From: an uncultured Macellibacteroides sp.
GTDB taxonomy: Bacteria; Bacteroidota; Bacteroidia; Bacteroidales; Tannerellaceae
Direction: 5' to 3'
Length of the DNA: 64,000 nt
NCBI RefSeq assembly: GCF_963667135.1
Contig: NZ_OY762974.1
Span: forward strand, 4,105,054 to 4,169,053
A program made the translations under genes and the position numbers. Below, in pieces: positions 1-8,843 of this stretch. The notes beneath the pieces are model-generated. The model saw only the letters and a program-made list of their open reading frames with translations. It was not told the origin of the DNA and did no database searches. Within the stretch, counting starts at the first letter, position 1. Each line of letters starts with the position of its first letter.

Positions 1-305
1 GAAACAGGAGGAACCACCGAACGCAATGCGCCCCTCGTACACATCAGGGAGTCGGCGTATTCGATAAGCGGTACAATTGACAAATCAAGTCTTTCCAATC
101 CCGAGGTAGGTCCCATTATGTATCCGTGATCGAAAGCCAGCATAACCGTACGTCCTGTAGCCGGATTAAAAATCCGGCTCATTCTGTCCTTAATTCCCCA
201 GTCACAATGATCCAGTCCCTTTAGAAAGTAAGATTGTTTCTGTACAGGGACACCTATTCCGTAATCTTTGTCTTTGTTGGCGATAATGCCATCTAAATCT
301 GCCAT
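1..305 (-). CDS. LsrF-like thiolase/aldolase, N-terminal part (cut by window edge)
   Basis: The frame opens with ATG at 305 and runs off the left edge without a stop, giving about 101 residues. The translation reads MADLDGI, then [20 protein letters not shown], then [12 protein letters not shown] and [14 protein letters not shown]. This closely follows the N-terminus of LsrF (3-hydroxy-5-phosphonooxypentane-2,4-dione thiolase, class I aldolase fold), as I remember it. LsrF transfers an acetyl group from a phosphorylated C5 dione to CoA, releasing acetyl-CoA and dihydroxyacetone phosphate. The catalytic lysine lies beyond the window and cannot be checked. The gene starts 27 bp after dhaL and is the last visible gene of the cluster. 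No lsrK or lsrB is visible, so an AI-2 role is not implied. Another class I aldolase of the DeoC/LacD superfamily with a different substrate is the main alternative. Confidence 0.85.
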   Translation of the reverse strand, partial: MADLDGIIANKDKDYGIGVPVQKQSYFLKGLDHCDWGIKDRMSRIFNPATGRTVMLAFDHGYIMGPTSGLERLDLSIVPLIEYADSLMCTRGALRSVVPPV

Positions 306-332
306 TTTCTTATAATTAAAATGTAAAAGTTA

Positions 333-947
333 TTATACAGCCTCTGCAAATGCAGCAAACATACATGACCACGAAGTTGCTCCCGAATCTGCATAACCAA
401 TTGACTGCTCTCCGTAGTTACGGGCTCTTCCAAAATTAGCTTTCATCCTGACTGTATCTTCGGCTCCCTTTAAGGCTGCATCCGCAGCAGACAACAGCAA
501 TTCTTTTACATCTGCGGTGTCTGAATTCTGCATCGCCTCAACAGCCGGAATTAAAGCATCCATCATTGTTTTATCACCCTTCTGAGCCTTTGTCTGCTTC
601 TGAACGTTTTCGAGTCCTCCGGCAAACATGGCTTTTACTCCATTTACATCAAGTAAAGAGCCGCTTGCATGATCGCTCATTCCAAGAAAGAAAGCGCCTA
701 GCAACGTACTTGTAGAACCGCTGGTTTGCAGCATTACAGCAAATCCCATATCATTAAGTACCGATTTGAACTCGGTTCCTTTTTCGAGAGGAGTCATTAC
801 GCAAGAAAGAGCCGTAACAATAGCAGTTCCGTGATCACCGTCACCAATAACCGCATCGAGTTTCGAAAATTCGTCTTCCCTAAGCTTTACATGAACCAGC
901 GCGTTACTCATCATCGCTTTAAAAGCGTCTATCGTTAATAATTCCAT
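333..947 (-). CDS. dhaL: Dihydroxyacetone kinase subunit DhaL (nucleotide-binding)
   Basis: This 204-residue protein matches the DhaL/Dak2 family length. Near the N-terminus it has DAVIGDGDHGT, whose aspartates (about D31, D36, D38) coordinate the Mg-nucleotide. It is followed by a segment rich in Gly and Ser (LQTSGSTSTLLGAFFLG) and a C-terminal helical bundle with ARNYGEQSIGYADSGATSW. DhaL supplies the phosphoryl group to the ketose bound by DhaK. It starts 3 bp after the dhaK stop, so the two are almost certainly cotranslated. No DhaM-like PTS subunit is present nearby, so whether the donor is ATP or a PTS-charged nucleotide cannot be told from this window. Pairing with an LsrF-like gene suggests the substrate may be a larger ketose or dione than dihydroxyacetone; that is inference. 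Confidence 0.93.
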   Translation of the reverse strand: MELLTIDAFKAMMSNALVHVKLREDEFSKLDAVIGDGDHGTAIVTALSCVMTPLEKGTEFKSVLNDMGFAVMLQTSGSTSTLLGAFFLGMSDHASGSLLDVNGVKAMFAGGLENVQKQTKAQKGDKTMMDALIPAVEAMQNSDTADVKELLLSAADAALKGAEDTVRMKANFGRARNYGEQSIGYADSGATSWSCMFAAFAEAV

Positions 948-950
948 GTT

Positions 951-1967
951 TTATTTACCTATTGTAACCCAGTAAGGTGCATCTGCACGTTTGTTTTTCA
1001 AATAATCAATGTGATCAGCGTCAAGTCTGGCAATTATCATCTGGAAACCAGCTTGCTCCTGAACGGTAAGGATTTCTTGGATACGGCCTTCCACCACATC
1101 AAATCCCTTTTCCTCCAAAACAAGACATGATTTACGATAAATAATATTCAGTTCCATATGAGTTGTTGCCCCTACTCCATTAATGATAAGCATTAATTTA
1201 TCTCCTGCGGCAGGTTTAAGTTGTTGCAACAACAGGTCTACCATTTGAGAAGCAGTTTCATCGGCCGATACTAATGGCTGGCGTCCACCACCACCTTCTC
1301 CGTGCTGTCCCATACCTATCTCCATAATACCTTCGGGAAGGTCGGTTATGATACCGTTGTTCTGAGGATGTGTGCAAGAACGCATAGCAACAGCAAGAGT
1401 TGCTACATTATCACAGAAACGTTCGCCGATTTCCAATAATTCATCCAATGATTTACCTTCTTCAGCAGCAGCTCCGATAATTTTAAACAAAGGAACGCAA
1501 CCAGCCAATCCGCGACGGTCGTCTTTCGGAGCACCAATCCCGGCGCTTATGTCGTCGTGAGTAAGTAAACGCTTCACCTTGATGCCCACACGTTCGGCAA
1601 GTTGGCAAGCCATGTTGGCACTCATTACATCACCCGAGTGATTTAGAACAACCAACAATATTCCGGCTTCTCTTTTAAACATTTGCAGTGCCTGGAAAAG
1701 ACGCTGTGCTCCTGGTGCGGCAAATATATCGCCTACCACAGAGCAATCAAGCATTCCTTCGCCAACAAAGCCACTTAATGCAGGCTCGTGACCCGATCCG
1801 CCCAAGGTTACAATAGCCACTTTATCTTCGCTTTTTGGATGAACACGAACAACAATGTTCTCGCCACCTAAAGTCACTTTATCTTTATATGCCATTACAT
1901 AGCCTTCCAATAGTTCCTGGGTAATATTTTCCGGATTGTTTATGAATTTTATCTTATTTGCTGACAT
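951..1967 (-). CDS. dhaK: Dihydroxyacetone kinase subunit DhaK (substrate-binding)
   Basis: The 338-residue protein has the DhaK signature LGGSGHEPALSGFVGEGMLD (H60 within GGSGHEP), the acid/base histidine region of the family. It also has H222 in GMGQHGEGGGGRQPL, at the position of the histidine that covalently holds the ketose carbonyl. The GHGE region carries an unusual run of four glycines followed by RQ, compared with the GEPG commonly seen. This may reflect a changed substrate pocket. It lies 23 bp after the VOC gene and 3 bp before dhaL. DhaK-family kinases also act on erythrulose and other C4 ketoses, so the substrate should not be assumed to be dihydroxyacetone. The family assignment is firm; the physiological substrate is unknown. 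Confidence 0.93.
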   Translation of the reverse strand: MSANKIKFINNPENITQELLEGYVMAYKDKVTLGGENIVVRVHPKSEDKVAIVTLGGSGHEPALSGFVGEGMLDCSVVGDIFAAPGAQRLFQALQMFKREAGILLVVLNHSGDVMSANMACQLAERVGIKVKRLLTHDDISAGIGAPKDDRRGLAGCVPLFKIIGAAAEEGKSLDELLEIGERFCDNVATLAVAMRSCTHPQNNGIITDLPEGIMEIGMGQHGEGGGGRQPLVSADETASQMVDLLLQQLKPAAGDKLMLIINGVGATTHMELNIIYRKSCLVLEEKGFDVVEGRIQEILTVQEQAGFQMIIARLDADHIDYLKNKRADAPYWVTIGK

Positions 1968-1990
1968 GTTTGAGTCTCCTTTCGTATGAT

Positions 1991-2305
1991 TTATTTAATT
2001 TCCATTAATTCTATGGCAATACCTTCTTCTTCAATAAAAGCAATGGTAAGGTGTTCGTCGCATACAGCCGGTCCGAAGATTACTTTTTGGCCCTCTAATG
2101 CTGTTGTCAGACAAGGTACAGTGTAAGCGATATGTGCTGTAGTCTGAACAAGTTCCGGAAGACAAGAGCCTTCTTCGAATTTCAGGAACTCGATCTTATT
2201 TTCACTTTTGCTAAAATCGGTTAACCAAACATTCAAGCCTTCGTTTAGTGATGCACCTTCTTTAATGTCATTTACAGGCACTCCAAAATGATTTAATGTT
2301 CTCAT
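1991..2305 (-). CDS. Small VOC-superfamily (glyoxalase-like) protein
   Basis: A 104-residue soluble protein about the length of one VOC module. It begins MRTLNHFGVPVNDI, has a central HIAYTV segment, and ends EEEGIAIELMEIK. These beta-strand segments resemble vicinal-oxygen-chelate proteins, in which paired beta-alpha-beta-beta-beta units bind a metal through His and Glu. Candidate ligands are the His in NHFGV, the His in AHIAY and the Glu in AIELME. It sits directly upstream of dhaK on the same strand, so an epimerase or isomerase role on the sugar-derived intermediate is plausible. I see no signal peptide. The exact activity cannot be read from the sequence. Confidence 0.7.
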   Translation of the reverse strand: MRTLNHFGVPVNDIKEGASLNEGLNVWLTDFSKSENKIEFLKFEEGSCLPELVQTTAHIAYTVPCLTTALEGQKVIFGPAVCDEHLTIAFIEEEGIAIELMEIK

Positions 2306-2337
2306 GATAAGTCAGATTTAAATTAGTATTATTATAA

Positions 2338-4776
2338 TTAGAATTTATTTCTTTGAAAACCCCTGTACGAAACAAGGCCAAGCAGAATAACTACAGCCAG
2401 TATGATATAGAGGTATATGAAAATTCCATGAATATCGTCGTTTTGACCATATGAGTGCATCCCGCTCAACAAATAGTTGACACCAAAGAATGTCATCATC
2501 ACAGATGCAAAGCCAAGAACCGAACCTAGATTCAGAGCCCATTTATTCTTAAATGATTTTACCATATGCATGTGTAGAACAATAGCATAGACAACGACTG
2601 TAATCAGAGCCCATGTTTCTTTCGGGTCCCATCCCCAATATCTTCCCCAAGATTCGTTAGCCCAAACCGCACCCAGGAAAGTACCGATTGTCATAAGTAT
2701 TAGCCCTACCCAAAGAGCCATTTCATTTACTATTGAAAGTTCGCCGACACGGGCCTTTAACATTTCCTTATTCTTTGCCCCTGTTATGCTCATAAGCACA
2801 AGATTAGTTATTCCGATTAAAAAACCGATTCCAAAGAAACCATAAGCCGCTACAATTACTGCCACATGAAACATTAGCCACGGCGATTTAAGAACCGGCA
2901 CAAGTGGATTAATCTGTGGATCCATCCAGTTAAGACCCGATACAAACAGGATAATACCAGCAAAAAGTGTAGCAAGAGCAAATGTCAGCACACTTCGCCG
3001 TCCGAACAAAATACCTGCCAGAACTGTAGCCCAAGCAACGTACACCATTGTCTCGTACGAATTGGACCAGGGAGCATACCCACCGATGTACCAGCGTAAT
3101 CCCATTCCATACATATGATAAATAAAAGCAAGTAATACCAAACCCATTAATGCTTTTGTTCCCCAAAACAACCAACGGATCTTTTTAAACAAAGTAATAA
3201 AGGAGAATAGTAGTAATAACCCTCCCAGACTCAGGTAAAATATTTTTGTAAAACGGAACACTTCCTGTTTGTTGTACTTTATTTCGGAAGCAATCTTTTC
3301 ATGATCTATTTTCAATGTACCGCTTTTTGCATCCTGATACGTACCGATCATACCAAGCACTTCATCTGCTTTACTCCAGTCGCCCGACTTAAAGGCTGCT
3401 TGTACTTCAGACAGATACCAATCCATCACACGGGAAACAAACATGGAGTCTTTTCCTGTAAAAGCAGACAGATCATCTCCCGACGAATACCACTTATGCG
3501 AGGTATCATCTTCTTTAGGAAATAGATTCAACATCTGGCCATTCATTAACTGATGGACAATATTGACCTGTTCATCCAGTTTCAGCAAATCCTTATCAAA
3601 ACGTGATCTTTCGTTTGGCATTTTATTGTATGCCTCTTCGACACCCTCTTGTAATTTATAATTACCATTGGAATCGAACATTTCAATATAAGCACTTTCT
3701 TTTTCAGTGAGATTATAAAAATCGGATAGTTCTTTATTGGATACGGCTATAAAGGGAACCCGCATCCACATTTCTGGCATAGCGAGTAAACTAAGAAGAA
3801 ACTGATCGGAATTAAGGGACCCGATCTTGTCCGATTTGTGTAATTTGCGTAATACCTCTGAGGAGAAAGTATTAACCGGGATCATTCGTCCATTGGACGA
3901 TTGAACCGGTAATGCGCCAAATATTTCGGCGTGATTTTCGTTTACGGCGTACTTTTGAACGGCATCAATCATTTGATTAGAGCCATTTTCAGCATTTATA
4001 GTAAGGGAGAAGCAAAGTAAAACAATAAGCGCCAACACTTTTTTATTCGAGTCAATTAATTCTTTTAAGCGTCGGTTTAGTTTCATAAAACGGGAATTCT
4101 TTCCCAAAAGACTTAGAATTAGTCCTATTAACAAAAGAAAATAACCGGTATAGGTTACATTTCGTCCGGCAACATCCCGGTTAACAGACAATACGGTTCC
4201 CAACTCGTCGGCATCGAAAGAAGCCTGAAAGAAGCGGTAACCTTTCACATCCATCACATTGTTCATATAAACCCTTTCGTGCCGGGTTTTACCATCTACG
4301 TGCACCAATAACTCGCTTTCATAGGACGACGGACTTGATGATCCGGGATAACGGTGAAGATTGAATTTGATAAGTTCAACACTAAAAGGAAGCTTTTTAA
4401 AAGAAGAGGATTCCGACGTATGTATCGCCATAACATTTGTGCTTTCGCCTTCGCGAATATGCATTATACCCTCTTCACCAAACAAATGGGAAATAAGTGC
4501 ACCCAACAGAATAACAATAAAAGCAATATGGGTAACTATCAGCCCCCATTTTTTCTTTTTAAACAAGCCCTTCTTCAATGCCAAAGCAACAAAGTTTACA
4601 ACGAGGAGGAATTGTAATAAAAAGAACAAAGGAGAATAATAAATCATTGCCTTAGCCGCCAGCGTTCCGTGATACTTTTCGATAAAAGTAGCAAGAGCAA
4701 GCCCTCCGGCATAGATCAATAATAAAACTATCGTAGTTACGGCAGAGGATAAAAATCCATTTAAAGATGCTTTCAT
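2338..4776 (-). CDS. ccsBA: Cytochrome c biogenesis protein CcsBA (ResB-CcsA fusion)
   Basis: This 812-residue integral membrane protein carries a ResB/CcsB-like N-terminal half. It has several hydrophobic helices in the first 90 residues and a periplasmic loop, then another helix pair near 205-255. A long soluble segment (about 260-505) follows. The C-terminal CcsA domain has about eight helices and the WWD heme-handling motif (ESWGRYWGWDPKETWALI, about residues 705-722). System II synthases export heme and ligate it to CxxCH motifs of exported cytochromes. Two genes upstream on the same strand encode exported proteins with two CxxCH motifs each, so this synthase probably serves them. It starts 59 bp after the preceding gene, with a hairpin terminator between them, so it may have its own promoter or depend on readthrough. 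Confidence 0.93.
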   Translation of the reverse strand: MKASLNGFLSSAVTTIVLLLIYAGGLALATFIEKYHGTLAAKAMIYYSPLFFLLQFLLVVNFVALALKKGLFKKKKWGLIVTHIAFIVILLGALISHLFGEEGIMHIREGESTNVMAIHTSESSSFKKLPFSVELIKFNLHRYPGSSSPSSYESELLVHVDGKTRHERVYMNNVMDVKGYRFFQASFDADELGTVLSVNRDVAGRNVTYTGYFLLLIGLILSLLGKNSRFMKLNRRLKELIDSNKKVLALIVLLCFSLTINAENGSNQMIDAVQKYAVNENHAEIFGALPVQSSNGRMIPVNTFSSEVLRKLHKSDKIGSLNSDQFLLSLLAMPEMWMRVPFIAVSNKELSDFYNLTEKESAYIEMFDSNGNYKLQEGVEEAYNKMPNERSRFDKDLLKLDEQVNIVHQLMNGQMLNLFPKEDDTSHKWYSSGDDLSAFTGKDSMFVSRVMDWYLSEVQAAFKSGDWSKADEVLGMIGTYQDAKSGTLKIDHEKIASEIKYNKQEVFRFTKIFYLSLGGLLLLFSFITLFKKIRWLFWGTKALMGLVLLAFIYHMYGMGLRWYIGGYAPWSNSYETMVYVAWATVLAGILFGRRSVLTFALATLFAGIILFVSGLNWMDPQINPLVPVLKSPWLMFHVAVIVAAYGFFGIGFLIGITNLVLMSITGAKNKEMLKARVGELSIVNEMALWVGLILMTIGTFLGAVWANESWGRYWGWDPKETWALITVVVYAIVLHMHMVKSFKNKWALNLGSVLGFASVMMTFFGVNYLLSGMHSYGQNDDIHGIFIYLYIILAVVILLGLVSYRGFQRNKF

Positions 4777-4796
4777 TTTATTCGTAAAAATTGAAA

Positions 4797-4826
4797 AGAA
4801 GTGGCAGCACTAAAACTGCCACTTCT
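4797..4826 (-). terminator. Hairpin terminator after the NPCBM/propeller/SUMF1 gene
   Basis: Perfect 11-bp arms (AGAAGTGGCAG at 4797-4807 and its complement at 4816-4826) enclose an 8-nt loop. On the minus strand the stem is followed by a short T-rich run (TTTC, then ATTTTT). It lies 9 bp after the end of the 1325-residue gene and 21 bp before ccsBA, so it splits the cluster into two transcripts or attenuates the distal half. Confidence 0.75.
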
Positions 4827-4834
4827 CTTTATAA

Positions 4835-7800
4835 TTAATCTTCTATAATTACTCTGAATCCAACATTGTGAACACGCTGCCAGGGATAATAAGCCTTACG
4901 CTCGTACGCAGTCGAGAATTTAGGACGGTCAATATAAGAACCACCTCTTACTACCTTATAATCAGAAATGTTCTTCGACTTTTCGTTATAAGGATAAGGC
5001 TGGTAGGACGATCTTGTCCATTCTGCTATATTCCCATGCATACTGTATAGACCAAACGGATTAGCCTTATATTCCTTTGCATTCGATTGAATCATATTTC
5101 CATCATCCACGCATTCCACTTTAGGTAAAAAGCTATAATACTTATACCACGAATTGTCTTTGCTCATTGGCTGCGGATCAATACCGCTAACAGCCATTTT
5201 ATTGAGCTGAACATCCGCAAGGTTTTCGTTTTTACCAAAATCGCTGTTCAGGTTTCCGAACCAGAAATCGGTGTTGCTTCCTGCCCGGCAAGCCCATTCC
5301 CACTGCGCTTCTGTAGGCAAAGTAATGGTAAAACCTGTCTTTTCACTCAGCTTATTGCAATAAGACATGGCATCCTCATAACTTACCCTGATTACAGGCT
5401 GGTGCGGAAGATTGGCGGCATAGCCCGGACGGGTATGATCTTTCCAATGTTGATCCACATAACGACTGTCGTGATCCGGGAAAATTACATTGTACTGAGC
5501 ATTGGTAACTTCAACATCGGCCATCCAGAATGATTTTCCAATTGTAACTTTGGAAACAGGACGGTTGTCGGCATTACCCTGATTGCTACCCATTACAAAC
5601 TGACCTGCAGGTATCCTTACAAAAGTCATTTTTATTCCAGGTGCCAAAACTACCTCTTTGCGGTTTTCCTTTTCATTGGCAAGCATCGCTTTTATCTGAT
5701 CCGGAGCAAAAGGCCAGCCTTTCGCCTTCACTTGCTTTTCTTTTACAGGAGCTTGCTTTTCAGGCATTACAGGTTTGATATCGCCTTTGCCTTTCAAATA
5801 AGCGGCATAAGAGGCAACTTCTGCTTTCCAGTCTACGCCCGCATTATTGTATTTATTGGCAAGTTCGATACGACGTTCAATCTGATTAAAGCCATTCTGA
5901 TTTGTTGCATCAAAGTAACCTTTATCAGGAGCATTGTAGTCAATCCAGTTGTACAAAGATTTCCACTCTGTATCAGTAAGTTTTACATTGTGGTGACCTT
6001 TTTTCAGTATACGGATCAGTTCGCTTGTGCTTGCATAATACTCATACGGCTGCAAAACGATCATGTCCGCTTCCGGTCCCTGACGATGCACAAAAGGATG
6101 TAAATTAAGGTAAGACGTACCATAACCACGTTTGTCTTTCTTCCCACCACGTAAATCAAACGCACTTTTCTCGCCATTGTGACAAGCTATACATGCACGA
6201 TCCAATACAGGTTGAACCTCAAGATCGAATGTAAAAGAACGAACGCCGCCTTCGGGAGTCTTTAATTTTACAGGAGCTTTCGTAGAAGCCATTACCTTTT
6301 TAGGCATTGGAATCTGATTTTGATCTTCATGGCATCCTACACAGGAAACCACTTCGCCGGGCATTCCAGTAAACCAGCTTCGCATCCATTGGATGGCACG
6401 GCCTTCGGAATCTAACGGTTGAATAGAAACCGGGGTATTGGCTGGAATCTTGAACATGACTGATCCATCTTCTTCGACAGGTACAGTCCCCATCAAACGT
6501 TTGATATCCCAGCCGCTTTGAATACCCTGAGCCACATGATCAGACTCTGTTTTAAGGTATGCATATTCGTACCCATGAATTCGCAACGATTTAACCGTGC
6601 CTCTTGGCACACCCCGAAGACCTTCGCCTTCGTATATATCCTGAATAAATATAGTAGATTCCTTTTCCTGAAGTTTTACTCTGTCGGGAATAGCCGGAGG
6701 TGTCGTTGTTTCGCGAACCAAAATAGGGCTGATAAGACCTTCGCCTTCGAATTGAGCCAGACATGTAACATTATCATATACGTCCACCAGATAAATACCC
6801 CACAGAGCATTTGGATCCAATTTGGCTGCAACCAGATAATAAGAGTCATCCAATGGCATTGGCTTTACAAACTGAGGCCATACACCATTTACCAATTCAT
6901 CTTTGATTTCAGGAATAATAGGACGATTACGGAAAGGAATTTCCTGTAACATACCCTCTACCCCTTTGCGAGCTTTTGAAGGGTCAAATAAAATGATTCG
7001 TCCTGAACGTGCAATACCGTGGTGACCTGAAATAATTCCTACAAATGCAGAAGAATGTCCAGGTAATGGTTGGATATCGAACGTACTGTTAGGGAACATA
7101 GCACCACTACCAAACAAGGCTTTATTCTCTGTTCCGTCGGGATTCATATGCATGATAATACGAGAGAAGTAATGGGTAAGGTCTGTATATTCCCATCGGG
7201 TATACATAACACGGCCATTGTGCATAATTACCGGATTCCAGTTTGCATCCTGATCAAAAGTTAAACGTCGGAGACCTTTGTTCTGTGGTGTATAAAGAAC
7301 CATATTTCCTACAGGATCAGATCCGCTTACACAAGGAACACCCTGATAACCTATGTTTGAATTAGCAATGATTCGTCCATCAGGAAGATAAGTTCCATCA
7401 TAGAACTCAAGATCGGGCTCGACTGTTTCAACCAATGGCTTACATCCTGTACCATCCAGTTTTACTTCAAAAACATTCCAGCGCTTGTCTGGCATAATAG
7501 AAGTAAACATAACCCGTTTACCGTCCCAGTGAAGTTTTAAATCGGCTATGGAAGCTGTTTCCTGAGGTTTATAAACCGTACGAATCTTTAAATCGCCACG
7601 CAAATTTGAAAGCTCCACTATCTCCGCGTCAAAACCCTGACGTCGGGTAGATTGTTGGTTACTCCAGTTGTTTGCCTGCGTTCCCAAATCGGGAGCCATT
7701 GCTTTACGGGCTTTCATTCCCAGTTTAAAACGGGTAGCTATCACCTTATCTATGTCGAGCAACGGATTACCAAGCAAAACGGCCCGTTTGAGAGCGATCG

Positions 7801-8812
7801 CTCTTTCTGCACCGGCAATTGCTTTTTCGTCGCCTGTATATATCCCGCTAAATCCTTTATTTACCAACGATTCGAGTTCGTTAAACATCGGTTGATATTT
7901 TGCTGTATCGAAACCTTTACGACTTTTCATATCGTTGAATGCCAGACGTACCGATTCAATATTCAGCCAACCAAGTTCTGATTGAAGTTGAAGAACCTGC
8001 TGCATCTGCTCATAAAGAGACAAATAGCTTCTTATCTGCTGATCGATTCCCTTTTCCGCTTCAATCTGCTTTACCTTTTGAAGGAAGAAAGTACTGTTTT
8101 TAAGGTTATCTGCAAGCTTCAGCACGACCTCTTTCTCGAAAGAAGCATCTTTAGAAGATAACCAGTTTTCCATTCCATCCACATACGCACTGAATGGTTC
8201 AAGTTCGCTTGGATAAAGAGTAAGCAGTTTTTTTGCTTCCTCTTTTGGAAATATATTCAAGACACGAAAAAAGACGCTGCCAACTTTTGATTGATCATCG
8301 ATTCCTACTTCCGCCTCAAAGCGAACATATTCTTTGTTAATATCAAAAACCATCACCCCATTGGCGTGGCATATCATTCCATGATCATACTTCTGTCCGG
8401 AAATGGACAGAGGTGCGTCATATAAGTTTTTATTTCTGGAAACCGAACCAGAACCTGCTACCTCATAGGAAGGAGTCAGTTCGTCCAGCCAAACCTGAGT
8501 ACCATCCGCCTTAATCAGACGGGCATTAGCCCAAACGCCCCAATCCCAGTCGTTTCCGTCTGGTCCTGCGGTTGTAACCAGCACAAGTTTATCCTGACCT
8601 TTAAGTGTGGCCGAAATGGGAGCAGCTTTCATTTTAGCCTTCATCCAGGAAGATTCTACCGGCATGGATGCTTTATCTAACTGCGATCGAAATACTGCCT
8701 TTTGCTTTACAACAGCATCAATCCAGCTGTCTGCTCCTTCTTTTTTCGGCGCAGCCGATACAAAGAAAGAGGCAGACAAAAAGATTGTTAGTAATTTATT
8801 AAAGTTAGCCAT
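4835..8812 (-). CDS. Exported modular redox protein: NPCBM-like, beta-propeller, two c-heme motifs, SUMF1-like domain
   Basis: This 1325-residue protein opens with a signal peptide (hydrophobic to about residue 21, ending FFVSAAPKK). Residues about 70-190 resemble an NPCBM carbohydrate-binding module (GQKYDHGMICHANG, then EVGIDDQ). A helical region (about 200-370) follows, then a PD40/WD40-like propeller from about 430 to 720 (for example HWDGKRVMFTSIMPDKRW). Two CxxCH heme c motifs lie at C824-H828 (CVGCH) and C874-H878 (CIACH). The C-terminus (about 1080-1325) is a SUMF1/formylglycine-generating-enzyme-like fold (IPAGQFVMGSN, LPTEAQWEWACRAGS, GNIAEWT, VVRGGSY). The propeller-plus-heme part recalls the hydrazine synthase alpha-subunit superfamily, but nothing here suggests anammox. 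I infer a periplasmic heme-dependent oxidoreductase or binding protein for a carbohydrate-like ligand. Function is unknown. Confidence 0.85.
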   Translation of the reverse strand: MANFNKLLTIFLSASFFVSAAPKKEGADSWIDAVVKQKAVFRSQLDKASMPVESSWMKAKMKAAPISATLKGQDKLVLVTTAGPDGNDWDWGVWANARLIKADGTQVWLDELTPSYEVAGSGSVSRNKNLYDAPLSISGQKYDHGMICHANGVMVFDINKEYVRFEAEVGIDDQSKVGSVFFRVLNIFPKEEAKKLLTLYPSELEPFSAYVDGMENWLSSKDASFEKEVVLKLADNLKNSTFFLQKVKQIEAEKGIDQQIRSYLSLYEQMQQVLQLQSELGWLNIESVRLAFNDMKSRKGFDTAKYQPMFNELESLVNKGFSGIYTGDEKAIAGAERAIALKRAVLLGNPLLDIDKVIATRFKLGMKARKAMAPDLGTQANNWSNQQSTRRQGFDAEIVELSNLRGDLKIRTVYKPQETASIADLKLHWDGKRVMFTSIMPDKRWNVFEVKLDGTGCKPLVETVEPDLEFYDGTYLPDGRIIANSNIGYQGVPCVSGSDPVGNMVLYTPQNKGLRRLTFDQDANWNPVIMHNGRVMYTRWEYTDLTHYFSRIIMHMNPDGTENKALFGSGAMFPNSTFDIQPLPGHSSAFVGIISGHHGIARSGRIILFDPSKARKGVEGMLQEIPFRNRPIIPEIKDELVNGVWPQFVKPMPLDDSYYLVAAKLDPNALWGIYLVDVYDNVTCLAQFEGEGLISPILVRETTTPPAIPDRVKLQEKESTIFIQDIYEGEGLRGVPRGTVKSLRIHGYEYAYLKTESDHVAQGIQSGWDIKRLMGTVPVEEDGSVMFKIPANTPVSIQPLDSEGRAIQWMRSWFTGMPGEVVSCVGCHEDQNQIPMPKKVMASTKAPVKLKTPEGGVRSFTFDLEVQPVLDRACIACHNGEKSAFDLRGGKKDKRGYGTSYLNLHPFVHRQGPEADMIVLQPYEYYASTSELIRILKKGHHNVKLTDTEWKSLYNWIDYNAPDKGYFDATNQNGFNQIERRIELANKYNNAGVDWKAEVASYAAYLKGKGDIKPVMPEKQAPVKEKQVKAKGWPFAPDQIKAMLANEKENRKEVVLAPGIKMTFVRIPAGQFVMGSNQGNADNRPVSKVTIGKSFWMADVEVTNAQYNVIFPDHDSRYVDQHWKDHTRPGYAANLPHQPVIRVSYEDAMSYCNKLSEKTGFTITLPTEAQWEWACRAGSNTDFWFGNLNSDFGKNENLADVQLNKMAVSGIDPQPMSKDNSWYKYYSFLPKVECVDDGNMIQSNAKEYKANPFGLYSMHGNIAEWTRSSYQPYPYNEKSKNISDYKVVRGGSYIDRPKFSTAYERKAYYPWQRVHNVGFRVIIED

Positions 8813-8843
8813 TATATGTGTTTATGGTATTATAGCTCTGGTA

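Noticed and set aside
1-2305. AI-2 (Lsr) degradation operon
   Set aside because: Only an LsrF-like gene is seen. LsrK, LsrG, LsrR and the transporter are absent, and DhaKL takes the kinase place.
4835-8812. Hydrazine synthase subunit and anammox metabolism
   Set aside because: Only a distant resemblance of the propeller-heme part. No other anammox gene is present and the lineage is wrong.
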